Shown piece by piece: positions 1 to 7,716 of a stretch of 64,000 nt of DNA. This stretch comes from Pseudomonadota bacterium. GTDB taxonomy: Bacteria > Pseudomonadota > Gammaproteobacteria > Burkholderiales > Gallionellaceae. The notes below the pieces were generated by a model. That model was given only the letters and a program-made list of their open reading frames with translations. It did no database searches and was not told the origin of the DNA. The position numbers and the translations under genes were made by a program. Each line of letters begins with the position of its first letter. The stretch's first letter is position 1. The stretch lies in contig JAJZTF010000005.1 in assembly GCA_021821945.1 (NCBI GenBank), positions 60,361 through 124,360 of the forward strand. Reading direction: 5' to 3'.

Positions 1-127
1 GCGGCGAAACAGGTGCAGTCAACGCAGCCGTGCGCGCCGGCGCCGATGCCTGCGAGCGCGTCGGCGATGGCCTCGTCGCAGCTCACATCATCGCACGCGT
101 ACACAGCGAAGTCGAAAACATCCTGCC
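1..127 (+). repeat. Direct repeat copy 1 within csoS1 paralogue
   Basis: Bases 1-127 are identical, base for base, to 329-455 (offset 328). Identity stops at the divergent C-terminal tails. The left limit cannot be seen because the window starts here. Identical third codon positions suggest recent duplication or gene conversion. Confidence 0.95.
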
Positions 128-146
128 TACCGCTGAAGCAGCTTGA
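1..146 (+). CDS. csoS1: Carboxysome shell protein CsoS1 (BMC domain), 3' end only
   Basis: The 5' part lies before the window; reading starts in frame at base 3. The 47 visible residues are the C-terminal half of a single BMC domain (RGETGAVNAAVRAGADACE onward), ending in a short tail PTAEAA. BMC proteins of this type form the hexameric tiles of the alpha-carboxysome facet. The protein sequence is identical to that of the next gene up to the tail, so this is a CsoS1A/C-like paralogue. The next gene follows 28 bp later, so both belong to one cso operon whose cbbL/cbbS/csoS2 part presumably lies upstream of the window (inference). Confidence 0.93.
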   Translation, partial: GETGAVNAAVRAGADACERVGDGLVAAHIIARVHSEVENILPTAEAA

Positions 147-174
147 ATTCGTGATTAGATAAAGGAGAAAGAAA

Positions 175-516
175 ATGGCAACAGGTATGACTGGCATTGC
201 GCTGGGAATGATTGAAACTCGCGGTCTTGTGCCCGCAATCGAAGCGGCTGACGCCATGACCAAGGCCGCCGAAGTGCGCCTCATCGGTCGCCAGTTCGTC
301 GGCGGCGGATACGTCACCGTGCTCGTGCGCGGCGAAACAGGTGCAGTCAACGCAGCCGTGCGCGCCGGCGCCGATGCCTGCGAGCGCGTCGGCGATGGCC
401 TCGTCGCAGCTCACATCATCGCACGCGTACACAGCGAAGTCGAAAACATCCTGCCCGCAAAACCGAGCGCCAACGCCGGAGGGAGAGACAGCGACGTAAG
501 CACCATCGTCTCATAA
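175..516 (+). CDS. csoS1: Carboxysome shell protein CsoS1 (BMC domain), extended C-terminus
   Basis: This is a single-BMC-domain hexameric shell protein of the alpha-carboxysome, 113 residues long. The BMC fold covers about residues 5-93, and the start MATGMTGIALGMIETRG is typical of CsoS1. The tail after VENILP (PAKPSANAGGRDSDVSTIVS) is longer than in the preceding copy, as in CsoS1B of Halothiobacillus. A strong ribosome binding site (AAAGGAGA) precedes the ATG. It sits between the truncated csoS1 and the bacterioferritin-like gene, the usual 3' order of cso operons. The charge and Ser/Thr content of the tail may alter pore or interface properties (inference). Confidence 0.95.
   Translation: MATGMTGIALGMIETRGLVPAIEAADAMTKAAEVRLIGRQFVGGGYVTVLVRGETGAVNAAVRAGADACERVGDGLVAAHIIARVHSEVENILPAKPSANAGGRDSDVSTIVS
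329..455 (+). repeat. Direct repeat copy 2 within csoS1 paralogue
   Basis: This is the second copy of the 127-bp perfect direct repeat (see 1-127). It spans the C-terminal half of the BMC domain. Confidence 0.95.
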
Positions 517-529
517 TCAAGGGTGCATC

Positions 530-961
530 ATGGGAAGGGATCCAAGGCTATTGGGATATTTGAACCGGGCGCTGGGCCATGAAATGGCTGCAGTTCAGCA
601 ATATATGGCTCAGTCAAGAATATGCGACCAATGGGGAATGGAGAAATATTGCGCGCATTTCCGCCAGGACGTCACCGAGGAACTTGAACATGTGCAGATC
701 CTGATCGATGCGCTGCTGAAACTTGGCTCTGCACCCAACGCCACCCAGTTGCCGGCTGTGAGGCTTGGAAGAAATTTGCGCGAGATGATAGCCATCGATC
801 ATGTCCTGGAAGTCGAAGCAATACGCTTGTACGAAGAGGCGGCCGAATATTGCATGCGCGTGCGCGACTTCGAGCATCAATCCCTGTTCGCGAAGATTAT
901 GAATGACGAGTTGACGCATTGTGAAGAACTGAACAAAATGCAAGCCGATCTTCCAGACTAA
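530..961 (+). CDS. Carboxysome-associated bacterioferritin-like protein
   Basis: A four-helix ferritin-like protein of 143 residues in the position where many alpha-carboxysome operons carry a bfr-like gene. All six ferroxidase ligands of E. coli bacterioferritin fall at the same residue numbers: Glu18, Glu51, His54, Glu94, Glu127 and His130. The haem-ligating Met52 is Leu here (ELEH), so a di-iron centre without inter-subunit haem is expected. It is too short and too close to Bfr to be a Dps. The role in the carboxysome is not established; iron storage or oxidant handling near RuBisCO is an inference. The gene is 13 bp after csoS1 and 11 bp before acRAF. Confidence 0.88.
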   Translation: MGRDPRLLGYLNRALGHEMAAVQQYMAQSRICDQWGMEKYCAHFRQDVTEELEHVQILIDALLKLGSAPNATQLPAVRLGRNLREMIAIDHVLEVEAIRLYEEAAEYCMRVRDFEHQSLFAKIMNDELTHCEELNKMQADLPD

Positions 962-972
962 GGTGCAGAAAC

Positions 973-1242
973 ATGAGTGAAGGCGAAAATCCCATCCCGC
1001 GCTGGCTAAGGCAAGATTTGCCACCGACGCTAAGCCAGCGTTTCGATTTCGAGAACTATGCGGCGACCAGACGCTTTCTCGACGACCTGGCCAAGCTCTG
1101 TGAACAGACGCAGCTCTATCCCAACTTGAGCTTTGGCAAGAATTACGTTGGCGTGACCATCGACGCCAATGGCGAGAAGATTTCGCCGGCGCATGTCGCG
1201 CTGGCACAAAAAATCGACCATCTTTTTGCCGGCAATACCTGA
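973..1242 (+). CDS. acRAF: acRAF, pterin-dehydratase-like RuBisCO assembly factor
   Basis: A protein of 89 residues with a pterin-4a-carbinolamine dehydratase-like fold. In alpha-carboxysome operons this family acts as a RuBisCO assembly chaperone rather than as a dehydratase. The segment LYPNLSFGKNYVGVTI corresponds to the PCD core, but the catalytic dehydratase motif of true PCD enzymes ([EQ]xxHHP) is absent, which fits the chaperone role. The stop TGA overlaps the mcdA ATG (TGATG), implying translational coupling. The name rests on family and operon position. Confidence 0.85.
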   Translation: MSEGENPIPRWLRQDLPPTLSQRFDFENYAATRRFLDDLAKLCEQTQLYPNLSFGKNYVGVTIDANGEKISPAHVALAQKIDHLFAGNT

Positions 1243-1874
1243 TGTCCACGCTGCGCATCGCGATCACGAACCAGAAGGGCGGAACAGGCAAGACCACCTT
1301 GGCGCTCAATCTGGCAGCAGGCCTTCATCAGCGCGACCGCACCCTGGTCCTGGATACCGATCCGCAAAGATCGATCAGTCAATGGGCCGGCATGAACGAA
1401 GCGGGCGACCTGCCGGAAGTGCAGCATGTCCAGGACAATGCCGATCTGGCACAATTCCTGAAGGGGAGCCGAAAACATCGCTATGTTGTGCTGGATTGCC
1501 CCCCTACCCTGCAAACAACCACAGTGGGCGATGTGCTGAGGAACGTCGACATTGCGCTGGTTCCGATTCAGCCATCCCCGGTGGATTTGTGGGCCAGCAT
1601 TGATATCGCTGACGAGGTGAAGCGTGCAACGGCAGAAAATCCCCGCCTCAGGGCATTCGTGGTTCTGAATCAGCTGGATGCCCGCAACTCGCTATCCAGA
1701 TCGATGCACGAAGCCCTGGCAGAATTTGATTTTCCGACATTGCAAACAGGGATTGCACGCCGTGCGGCCTATCGCAATGCGGCAATGGAAGGAACAAGCG
1801 TGTATGGACTTGGCCCCCGTGGCAAGGCAGCAGTTTGTGAAATTGAAGCCATCATAAAGGAGTTGTTAAAATGA
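1242..1874 (+). CDS. mcdA: McdA, ParA-type carboxysome positioning ATPase
   Basis: A ParA/MinD-family ATPase of 210 residues that distributes carboxysomes over the nucleoid together with McdB. The deviant Walker A box KGGTGKTT is at residues 12-19 with the signature lysine K12. Walker A' (DTDPQRS) is near residue 40, and Walker B-like YVVLDCPP follows. It lacks the N-terminal HTH of plasmid ParA. Having the signature lysine matches the alpha-carboxysome McdA type. It is fused translationally to acRAF upstream (TGATG) and overlaps mcdB by 4 bp (ATGA) downstream. This context is what distinguishes it from a chromosomal ParA. Confidence 0.9.
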   Translation: MSTLRIAITNQKGGTGKTTLALNLAAGLHQRDRTLVLDTDPQRSISQWAGMNEAGDLPEVQHVQDNADLAQFLKGSRKHRYVVLDCPPTLQTTTVGDVLRNVDIALVPIQPSPVDLWASIDIADEVKRATAENPRLRAFVVLNQLDARNSLSRSMHEALAEFDFPTLQTGIARRAAYRNAAMEGTSVYGLGPRGKAAVCEIEAIIKELLK

Positions 1875-2044
1875 GCAAAGCATCCAATAAACTTGCCGTC
1901 AGCATGCGCAAGGTCAAGGTTCAGGAAAACAAAGCCGAGGAAAAACCGGCTACAATAGCGAAAAAAGTGGCGGCAAGCCCCCCCACCAAGACCGTTAAAC
2001 CCGCCCGTGTTCCGATGCTCTCGGAACGCGTGTGGCCCGACTGA
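1871..2044 (+). CDS. mcdB: McdB-like small protein (carboxysome positioning adaptor)
   Basis: This ORF of 57 codons is too short for the ORF track. It starts at the ATGA overlap with mcdA. The product is lysine-, alanine- and proline-rich, without predicted fold, and ends in SERVWPD. Alpha-type McdB proteins are small and disordered and carry an invariant tryptophan near the C-terminus, thought to contact the carboxysome; this one has its only Trp three residues from the end. Position directly after mcdA supports the call. It is shorter than most described McdB proteins. Whether it phase-separates or binds the shell cannot be read from sequence. Confidence 0.78.
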   Translation: MSKASNKLAVSMRKVKVQENKAEEKPATIAKKVAASPPTKTVKPARVPMLSERVWPD

Positions 2045-2078
2045 CATCTGCTATTACTGCATTACTGAGCGTATATTT

Positions 2079-2594
2079 ATGGATCTGAAGAAGCGAAAGC
2101 CGGTCGCGAAAAAGCCGCTGGTTGGCGTCGTGATGGGAAGCGACAGCGACTGGAAAATCATGCAGAACGCGGCACAGATGCTGGAAGAATTCGGCATCCC
2201 GCATGAGGCCAAAGTGGTATCTGCCCACCGCACACCGGATCTCTTATACGACTACGCCGAAAACGCCGCCACGCGGGGATTGCAATGCATCATCGCAGGT
2301 GCAGGTGGTTCGGCACACCTGCCCGGAATGCTTGCCGCCAAAACCACGGTTCCCGTGCTCGGCGTCCCGGTGACATCCCGGGCCCTCAAGGGGCTTGATT
2401 CCCTGCTGTCCATCGTCCAGATGCCAAAGGGGATTCCGGTTGCAACCTTCGCAATCGGAGAAGCCGGCGCTGCGAATGCGGCCCTATTCGCGGCGGCAAT
2501 GCTCGCAAATCATGATGCGGTCCTCGCACGTAAACTCGAAAAATTCCGCAAGCAACAGGTCGCCAAGGTCAAGGCGATGAAACTGCCAAAATGA
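2079..2594 (+). CDS. purE: N5-carboxyaminoimidazole ribonucleotide mutase PurE
   Basis: PurE class I converts N5-CAIR to CAIR in de novo purine synthesis. The protein has 171 residues. Characteristic motifs are [18 protein letters not shown] and [12 protein letters not shown]. The ATG at 2079 is chosen because the upstream extension in the ORF track overlaps mcdB and is not PurE-like. A lysine-rich N-terminal leader precedes the core. It overlaps purK by 4 bp. The gene lies only 34 bp after mcdB, in the same direction, so it may be co-transcribed with the carboxysome operon (inference). The reaction moves a carboxyl group originally taken from bicarbonate by PurK. Confidence 0.97.
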   Translation: MDLKKRKPVAKKPLVGVVMGSDSDWKIMQNAAQMLEEFGIPHEAKVVSAHRTPDLLYDYAENAATRGLQCIIAGAGGSAHLPGMLAAKTTVPVLGVPVTSRALKGLDSLLSIVQMPKGIPVATFAIGEAGAANAALFAAAMLANHDAVLARKLEKFRKQQVAKVKAMKLPK

Positions 2595-3721
2595 TATTGC
2601 CGGGCGCTACACTAGGCATGCTCGGCGGCGGGCAATTGGGCCGCATGTTCATCGTTGCCGCACGCACCATGGGTTACCGGACCATCGTGCTCGACCCGGA
2701 TCCGCAAAGCCCTGCGGGCAGGATAGCGGACGAACATCTGATGTCGGAATATGAAGACCCCCAAGCCCTTGACCGCCTTGCGAACGAGTGCGCCGCCGTG
2801 ACCACGGAGTTTGAAAATATCCCTGCATCCACGCTGGACAGGCTGGCCCGGCACTGCGTCGTCAGCCCGGGTTCGCTGGCAGTTGCAACCACCCAGAACC
2901 GCATTTACGAAAAAACCTTTCTGCGGGACCACGGATTCCCAACCGCCCCATTCGCCTTCGTGCAAAGCGAGAGCGACCTGGTCGATGCTTTCGAAAAGAT
3001 CAACTCGCCCGCCATTCTCAAGGTAAGCCGTTTCGGCTATGACGGCAAGGGGCAGGCAAAGGCAAAGGATGTACGCGAAGCCCTAGTCGCATGGAATGAC
3101 ATGAAGCGTGAACCCTGCGTGCTTGAAGGCCAAGTGCCGCTCGACACCGAAGTGTCCGTGATACTTGCGCGCGGCATCGACAATGAGATGGCGGTCTATC
3201 CTTTGAGCGAGAATTCCCATGCGAATGGCGTGCTGGACATCACCGTGGTGCCTGCAAGCGTGAGCCCCGGGCTGATCGAAGAGGCCAAGTCCATGGCATG
3301 CAGGATAGCCGTTCAGCTTGATTATGTCGGCGTGCTCGCGGTCGAATTTTTCATAAGCCACGGCAGGCTGCTGGTCAATGAAATCGCCCCAAGACCGCAC
3401 AACAGCGGCCATTACACGATGGACGCCTGCGTCACCAGCCAGTTTGAGCAGCAGGTGCGCGCAATGTGCGGACTGCCCTTGGGTGACACGCGGCTTTTAT
3501 CGCCTGCAGCGATGGTCAACCTGCTGGGCGATCTATGGAAAGATGGCGAGCCCCGCTGGGAACAGATCCTGAAAAGTCCCCGTGCCAAGCTGCACCTGTA
3601 TGGCAAGCGCGAAGCGCGCCCAGGACGCAAGATGGGTCACTATACCTGCCTTGCCTCGACTGCAATGGAAGCACGCGATGAGGCGCTTAAAATACAGCAA
3701 GAACTCGGGCAGCACTGCTGA
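2591..3721 (+). CDS. purK: 5-(carboxyamino)imidazole ribonucleotide synthase PurK
   Basis: ATP-grasp enzyme of 376 residues that makes N5-CAIR from AIR, ATP and bicarbonate. The N-terminal motif [12 protein letters not shown] is followed by the ATP-grasp region ([13 protein letters not shown]). The catalytic segment [15 protein letters not shown] lies near residue 265. The ATG overlaps the purE stop, so the pair is translationally coupled. Bicarbonate is a substrate, which makes the location between the carboxysome and RuBisCO operons notable. It is convergent with cbbR, leaving 39 bp between stops. Confidence 0.97.
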   Translation: MILPGATLGMLGGGQLGRMFIVAARTMGYRTIVLDPDPQSPAGRIADEHLMSEYEDPQALDRLANECAAVTTEFENIPASTLDRLARHCVVSPGSLAVATTQNRIYEKTFLRDHGFPTAPFAFVQSESDLVDAFEKINSPAILKVSRFGYDGKGQAKAKDVREALVAWNDMKREPCVLEGQVPLDTEVSVILARGIDNEMAVYPLSENSHANGVLDITVVPASVSPGLIEEAKSMACRIAVQLDYVGVLAVEFFISHGRLLVNEIAPRPHNSGHYTMDACVTSQFEQQVRAMCGLPLGDTRLLSPAAMVNLLGDLWKDGEPRWEQILKSPRAKLHLYGKREARPGRKMGHYTCLASTAMEARDEALKIQQELGQHC

Positions 3722-3760
3722 AGACCCGCCCTGCCGGCACATCCCGATGGCAGCATCAAG

Positions 3761-4729
3761 TCATTGCCTTTTCTTTCTGGCAGGCGGCTTCTGATTCGGG
3801 AACCCGCTTATGCCGAGCAGAAATTTCCGGCTTAACGCCTGGCTTTCCTGTTGCAGGAATTCCAGAAATGTCTTTGCGAGTATCGACAGCGGCTTCTCCT
3901 TTGAATATGCAAGATACCATTGACGGCGTATCGGGAAGCCTTCCACGTCCAGCACTGCGAGCTCATCTTCGCCCCGGTCAAGCGCCAGGGTATGCGCCGA
4001 AAGCACGGCGATCCCCAGGCCGCCTGCGACCGCATGCTTGATCGCCTCATTGCTTCCGAGCTCCATGCGGACCTTGAGTTTCAGACCGCGTTCGGCAAAG
4101 AACTTTTCGGTGGATAGCCGGGTACCCGAGCCCGCCTCCCTCATCAGGAACTGCTCTTCCGAAAGACGCCTGGGGGAGATATTTTTGGCGTCGGCGAGCG
4201 GATGATTGCGCGCGGCGAGAACCACGATCGGATTTTCAAGGAAAGGCTTCACTTCCACGTCCATGTGTTCGGGCGGCTGCCCCAGCACATAGATATCGTC
4301 CTGATTCTCCGCCATGCGCTGCAACAGGTGCTCCCTGTTGTCGACGCTTAACAGAACGTCCACGCCCGGATAGCGCTGGCAGAACAAACCCAAGAGGCGC
4401 GGCACGAAATACTTTGCGGTGGTGATCACGGACAGCTTCAGTCTTCCTGCCTTGACCCCCCTCATGTCGGCAAGCAGCATTTCATAGCGGGAAAGCTCAT
4501 CGAAAATGTCGCGGCAGACCTTGAGAAGCTCTTCCCCGGCAAAGGTCAGCGAAACACGCTTGCCGGTCTGCTCGATGAGCGGCTGCCCCACGAGGTCGGT
4601 CAGCTGCTTTAGCTGTATGGATACGGTGGGCTGCGTGGTGTGCAGCTCTTCTGCGGCGCGCGTATAGCTCAAGTTGCGTGCAACTGCCTCGAAAACCTTG
4701 AGCTGGCGCAATGTCGCATTTCTGATCAT
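3761..4729 (-). CDS. cbbR: CbbR, LysR-type regulator of the Calvin cycle operon
   Basis: LysR-family regulator transcribed divergently from cbbL. The winged HTH occupies about residues 5-65 (TLRQLKVFEAVARNLSYTRAAEEL), followed by the effector-binding domain. The start at 4729 (MIRNATLRQ) is preferred because AGGA lies 8 bases upstream; the ATG at 4738 (MKAMIRN) is the alternative and the ORF-track start at 4786 would overlap the operator. CbbR proteins sense reduced-carbon metabolites and activate cbb operons. The short C-terminal tail is basic and proline-rich (NQKPPARKKRQ). Position and domain content support the name strongly. Confidence 0.93.
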   Translation of the reverse strand: MIRNATLRQLKVFEAVARNLSYTRAAEELHTTQPTVSIQLKQLTDLVGQPLIEQTGKRVSLTFAGEELLKVCRDIFDELSRYEMLLADMRGVKAGRLKLSVITTAKYFVPRLLGLFCQRYPGVDVLLSVDNREHLLQRMAENQDDIYVLGQPPEHMDVEVKPFLENPIVVLAARNHPLADAKNISPRRLSEEQFLMREAGSGTRLSTEKFFAERGLKLKVRMELGSNEAIKHAVAGGLGIAVLSAHTLALDRGEDELAVLDVEGFPIRRQWYLAYSKEKPLSILAKTFLEFLQQESQALSRKFLLGISGFPNQKPPARKKRQ

Positions 4730-4753
4730 GGCTTTCATCCTGGGTAACCATTG

Positions 4754-4768
4754 ATCATGGTAAATGAT
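4754..4768. promoter_or_regulatory. Predicted CbbR operator
   Basis: Perfect inverted repeat ATCAT-GGTAA-ATGAT. It contains TCA-N7-TGA, which fits the TNA-N7-TNA pattern reported for CbbR sites and the general T-N11-A LysR box. It lies just upstream of the cbbR start and about 125 bp upstream of cbbL, where it could serve both genes. Confidence 0.55.
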
Positions 4769-4786
4769 CTGCATAAGAAAATACAA

Positions 4787-4816
4787 TTATTGTTTATGGA
4801 TCGTTTTGTATATAGT
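4787..4816 (+). promoter_or_regulatory. Possible sigma-70 promoter of cbbL
   Basis: TATAGT (4811-4816) matches a -10 hexamer. TTATTG (4787-4792) is a weak -35 with 18-bp spacing. A perfect ACAAT-T-ATTGT palindrome (4783-4793) overlaps the -35 and could be a second activator half-site. The cbbL ATG is 77 bp downstream. Confidence 0.4.
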
Positions 4817-4892
4817 GCCGGCATGCTCAAAAGGGCTACAGGTCTTTCCAGGGTGGAAGACATCTGATTAACCAGACAAAAAGGAAGTTGCT

Positions 4893-6314
4893 ATGGCCGT
4901 CAAGACCTACAACGCCGGTGTAAAGGAATACCGGCAAACTTACTGGATGCCGGAATACACACCATTGGATTCCGACATTCTTGCATGTTTCAAGATTACA
5001 CCTCAGCCTGGCGTGGATCGTGAAGAGGCAGCTGCGGCTGTTGCAGCGGAATCTTCGACGGGTACCTGGACAACGGTTTGGACAGACCTTCTGACCGATC
5101 TGGACTACTACAAGGGCCGCGCATACAGGATCGAGGACGTCCCCGGGGATGACACCTGCTTCTACGCATTTGTGGCCTATCCGATCGACCTGTTCGAAGA
5201 AGGCTCCGTGGTCAACGTCTTCACCTCGCTGGTCGGCAACGTGTTCGGCTTCAAGGCGATCCGCGCATTGCGTCTCGAAGACGTGCGTTTCCCGCTCGCC
5301 TACGTGAAGACCTGCGGTGGCCCACCCCACGGCATCCAGGTCGAGCGCGACATGATGAACAAGTATGGCCGTCCTATGCTGGGCTGCACGATCAAGCCCA
5401 AGCTGGGCCTGTCCGCAAAGAACTACGGTCGCGCCGTTTACGAGTGCCTGCGCGGCGGTCTGGATTTCACCAAGGACGACGAGAACGTCAACAGCCAGCC
5501 GTTCATGCGCTGGAGACAGCGTTTCGACTTCGTGATGGAAGCGATCCACAAGGCAGAACGCGAAACCGGCGAGCGCAAGGGTCACTACCTGAACGTCACG
5601 GCACCCACGCCTGAAGAGATGTACAAGCGTGCCGAATATGCAAAAGAGCTCGGCGCACCGATCATCATGCACGACTACATCACCGGCGGCTTCTGCGCCA
5701 ACACCGGTCTTGCAAACTGGTGCCGCGACAACGGCATCCTGCTGCACATCCACCGCGCGATGCACGCTGTGATCGACCGCAATCCTCACCACGGTATCCA
5801 TTTCCGCGTGCTGACCAAGATCCTGCGCCTCTCCGGCGGCGATCACCTGCACTCCGGCACCGTCGTGGGCAAACTGGAAGGCGACCGCGGCGCGACCCTG
5901 GGCTGGATCGACCTGATGCGTGACTCCTTCACGGCTGAAGACCGCTCGCGCGGCATCATGTTCGACCAGGACTGGGGCTCCATGCCTGGCGTGATGCCTG
6001 TGGCTTCCGGCGGCATCCATGTATGGCACATGCCCGCGCTGGTCAACATCTTCGGCGACGACTCCGTTCTGCAGTTCGGCGGCGGCACGCTGGGCCACCC
6101 ATGGGGCAATGCGGCAGGTGCTGCAGCCAACCGCGTGGCGCTCGAGGCTTGCGTTGAAGCGCGCAACCGCGGCATCGCCATCGAGAAGGAAGGCAAGGCT
6201 GTGCTGACAGAGGCAGCGAAGAACAGCCCTGAACTCAAGATCGCCATGGAAACATGGAAAGAGATCAAGTTCGAGTTCGACACCGTCGACAAGCTGGACG
6301 TCGCTCACAAGTGA
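4893..6314 (+). CDS. cbbL: RuBisCO large subunit, form IA (non-carboxysomal IAq context)
   Basis: Ribulose-1,5-bisphosphate carboxylase large chain, 473 residues. The carbamylation motif [10 protein letters not shown] puts the carbamylated lysine at K194. The substrate motif [11 protein letters not shown] is at about 164-174, and loop 6 reads [13 protein letters not shown]. Close similarity to proteobacterial green-type form IA is clear from the N-terminus and the [15 protein letters not shown] segment. It is followed by cbbS, cbbQ and cbbO, the arrangement of form IAq enzymes that are not packaged. AAGGAAG precedes the ATG. The carboxysomal IAc copy would be expected upstream of the window. 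Confidence 0.98.
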   Translation: MAVKTYNAGVKEYRQTYWMPEYTPLDSDILACFKITPQPGVDREEAAAAVAAESSTGTWTTVWTDLLTDLDYYKGRAYRIEDVPGDDTCFYAFVAYPIDLFEEGSVVNVFTSLVGNVFGFKAIRALRLEDVRFPLAYVKTCGGPPHGIQVERDMMNKYGRPMLGCTIKPKLGLSAKNYGRAVYECLRGGLDFTKDDENVNSQPFMRWRQRFDFVMEAIHKAERETGERKGHYLNVTAPTPEEMYKRAEYAKELGAPIIMHDYITGGFCANTGLANWCRDNGILLHIHRAMHAVIDRNPHHGIHFRVLTKILRLSGGDHLHSGTVVGKLEGDRGATLGWIDLMRDSFTAEDRSRGIMFDQDWGSMPGVMPVASGGIHVWHMPALVNIFGDDSVLQFGGGTLGHPWGNAAGAAANRVALEACVEARNRGIAIEKEGKAVLTEAAKNSPELKIAMETWKEIKFEFDTVDKLDVAHK

Positions 6315-6321
6315 TGAATCT

Positions 6322-6340
6322 CCCGGCGCGCTGCGCCGGG
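6322..6340 (+). other. Intercistronic hairpin between cbbL and cbbS
   Basis: CCCGGCGC-GCT-GCGCCGGG makes an 8-bp GC-only stem just after the cbbL stop, without a T-tract. It is more likely an mRNA-stabilising or attenuating element than a terminator. Confidence 0.6.
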
Positions 6341-6364
6341 TCTCAAACATAACTGGAGAAAACA

Positions 6365-6721
6365 ATGTCTGAAATGTTGGATTACAAGAGCCGCTTGTCT
6401 GACCCTTCAAGCCGCAAGTTCGAAACCTTTTCCTATCTGCCGGCGATGAATGCCGACCAGATCAGGAAACAGGTCGAGTACATCGTCAACAAGGGCTGGA
6501 ACCCCGCGATCGAGCACACAGAGCCAGAGCACCTGATGGACAACTACTGGTACATGTGGAAGCTGCCGATGTTCGGCGAGACCGACGTGAACAAGATTCT
6601 GGCCGAAGCAGAAGCATGCCACAGGGCAAACCCGAACAACCACGTTCGTCTGGTCGGCTATGACAACTTCGCTCAAAGCCAGGGCGCTGCCATGGTGATC
6701 TACCGCGGCAAGACCGTGTAA
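6365..6721 (+). CDS. cbbS: RuBisCO small subunit, form IA
   Basis: Small chain of the L8S8 form I enzyme, 118 residues. The core motif [20 protein letters not shown] begins at about residue 17, and [10 protein letters not shown] and [15 protein letters not shown] follow. The N-terminal arm [15 protein letters not shown] precedes the conserved core. A strong site (ACTGGAGAA) precedes the ATG. It lies 50 bp after cbbL and is separated from cbbQ by another GC-rich hairpin, so relative expression of the cistrons may be set post-transcriptionally (inference). Confidence 0.98.
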   Translation: MSEMLDYKSRLSDPSSRKFETFSYLPAMNADQIRKQVEYIVNKGWNPAIEHTEPEHLMDNYWYMWKLPMFGETDVNKILAEAEACHRANPNNHVRLVGYDNFAQSQGAAMVIYRGKTV

Positions 6722-6728
6722 AGCAGTT

Positions 6729-6748
6729 CCCCGCCGCCTGCGGCGGGG
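6729..6748 (+). other. Intercistronic hairpin between cbbS and cbbQ
   Basis: CCCCGCCG-CCTG-CGGCGGGG, an 8-bp stem with a tetraloop directly after cbbS. No T-run follows (GCATGGAC), so full termination is unlikely; partial termination or 3'-end protection of cbbLS mRNA would reduce cbbQO relative to cbbLS. Confidence 0.6.
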
Positions 6749-6811
6749 CATGGACGAAAGCGGCTTGATTGCAGGCTGCTTCCTTCCCTGTGTTGAAAGA
6801 TGGAGACATAG

Positions 6812-7615
6812 ATGAGCGACATCATCCAGCAGTATCGTATCGAAGCAGAACCCTATTACCGTCCCGTCGCCGACGAAGTCGAGCTGTATGAGGCTGCTTA
6901 CAGCGTGCGCATGCCGATGATGCTCAAAGGCCCCACCGGTTGCGGCAAATCCCGCTTTGTCGAGCACATGGCGTGGAAGCTCAAAAAGCCTTTGATCACC
7001 GTGGCCTGCAACGAAGACATGACGGCTTCCGATCTGGTCGGCCGCTTCCTGCTCGATGCTCAGGGCACGCGCTGGCAGGACGGCCCGCTTGCCCTTGCTG
7101 CGCGCTATGGCGCGATCTGCTATCTCGACGAAGTGGTCGAGGCGCGCCAGGACACCACGGTGGTGATACACCCGCTGACCGACAACCGTCGCGTTCTGCC
7201 TCTGGAAAAGAAGGGCGAACTGATCAAGGCGCATCCGGATTTCCAGCTCGTCATTTCATACAATCCCGGATACCAGTCCCTGATGAAGGATTTGAAGCAG
7301 TCGACCAAGCAGCGCTTCGGCGCGCTGGACTTCAGCTATCCCGAGCACGACATCGAAACCGAGATCATATCGCATGAGACCAGCGTCAATGCCGAAGTGG
7401 CAGGCAAGCTGGTTTCCATCGCAGAGCGCGCAAGAAACCTGAAGGGGCACGGGCTGGACGAAGGCATCTCGACCCGCATGCTGATCTATGCAGGCAGCCT
7501 GATCTCCAATGGCGTCGATCCCATCAAGGCATGCCGCGTGGCGCTGGTGCGCCCGATCACGGACGATCCCGACATGCGGGATGCGCTGGATGCGGCAGTC
7601 AGCACCTATTTCTGA
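6812..7615 (+). CDS. cbbQ: RuBisCO activase motor subunit CbbQ
   Basis: MoxR-group AAA+ ATPase of 267 residues. Walker A GPTGCGKS is at 40-47 and Walker B-like ICYLDEV near 108. The sensor segment ISYNPGYQS and the C-terminal lid follow. CbbQ hexamers with CbbO remove inhibitory sugar phosphates from RuBisCO active sites. The ATG follows TGGAGACATAG. It stands 90 bp after cbbS and 101 bp before cbbO. Family length is normal. Confidence 0.97.
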   Translation: MSDIIQQYRIEAEPYYRPVADEVELYEAAYSVRMPMMLKGPTGCGKSRFVEHMAWKLKKPLITVACNEDMTASDLVGRFLLDAQGTRWQDGPLALAARYGAICYLDEVVEARQDTTVVIHPLTDNRRVLPLEKKGELIKAHPDFQLVISYNPGYQSLMKDLKQSTKQRFGALDFSYPEHDIETEIISHETSVNAEVAGKLVSIAERARNLKGHGLDEGISTRMLIYAGSLISNGVDPIKACRVALVRPITDDPDMRDALDAAVSTYF

Positions 7616-7675
7616 TCGCAAGCCAAAGCAGCGCTGCCGGGTTTGATCGCAGTGACTAACAGGGTCTAGGGAGCA

Positions 7676-7704
7676 AAGGAGAATGGGTCATCTTAGAAGA
7701 TGAC
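7676..7704 (+). promoter_or_regulatory. cbbO leader: detached Shine-Dalgarno and hairpin
   Basis: AAGGAG (7676-7681) is followed by the perfect hairpin GTCATCTT-AG-AAGATGAC (7687-7704). The cbbO ATG is 35 bases beyond the AAGGAG and has no ribosome binding site of its own. An in-frame TGA at 7711 excludes an upstream start. A six-codon reading frame (7683-7703, MGHLRR) begins 1-2 bases after AAGGAG. Reinitiation or structure-dependent translation is possible. Confidence 0.45.
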
Positions 7705-7716
7705 TCCAACTGAGCC

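Noticed and set aside
4836-6410. 524-codon minus-strand ORF antisense to cbbL
   Set aside because: It is a shadow of cbbL, has no domain, and covers the cbbL promoter and the start of cbbS.
6322-6748. Hairpins after cbbL and cbbS as full terminators
   Set aside because: Neither has a T-tract, and downstream genes of the same operon would be cut off.
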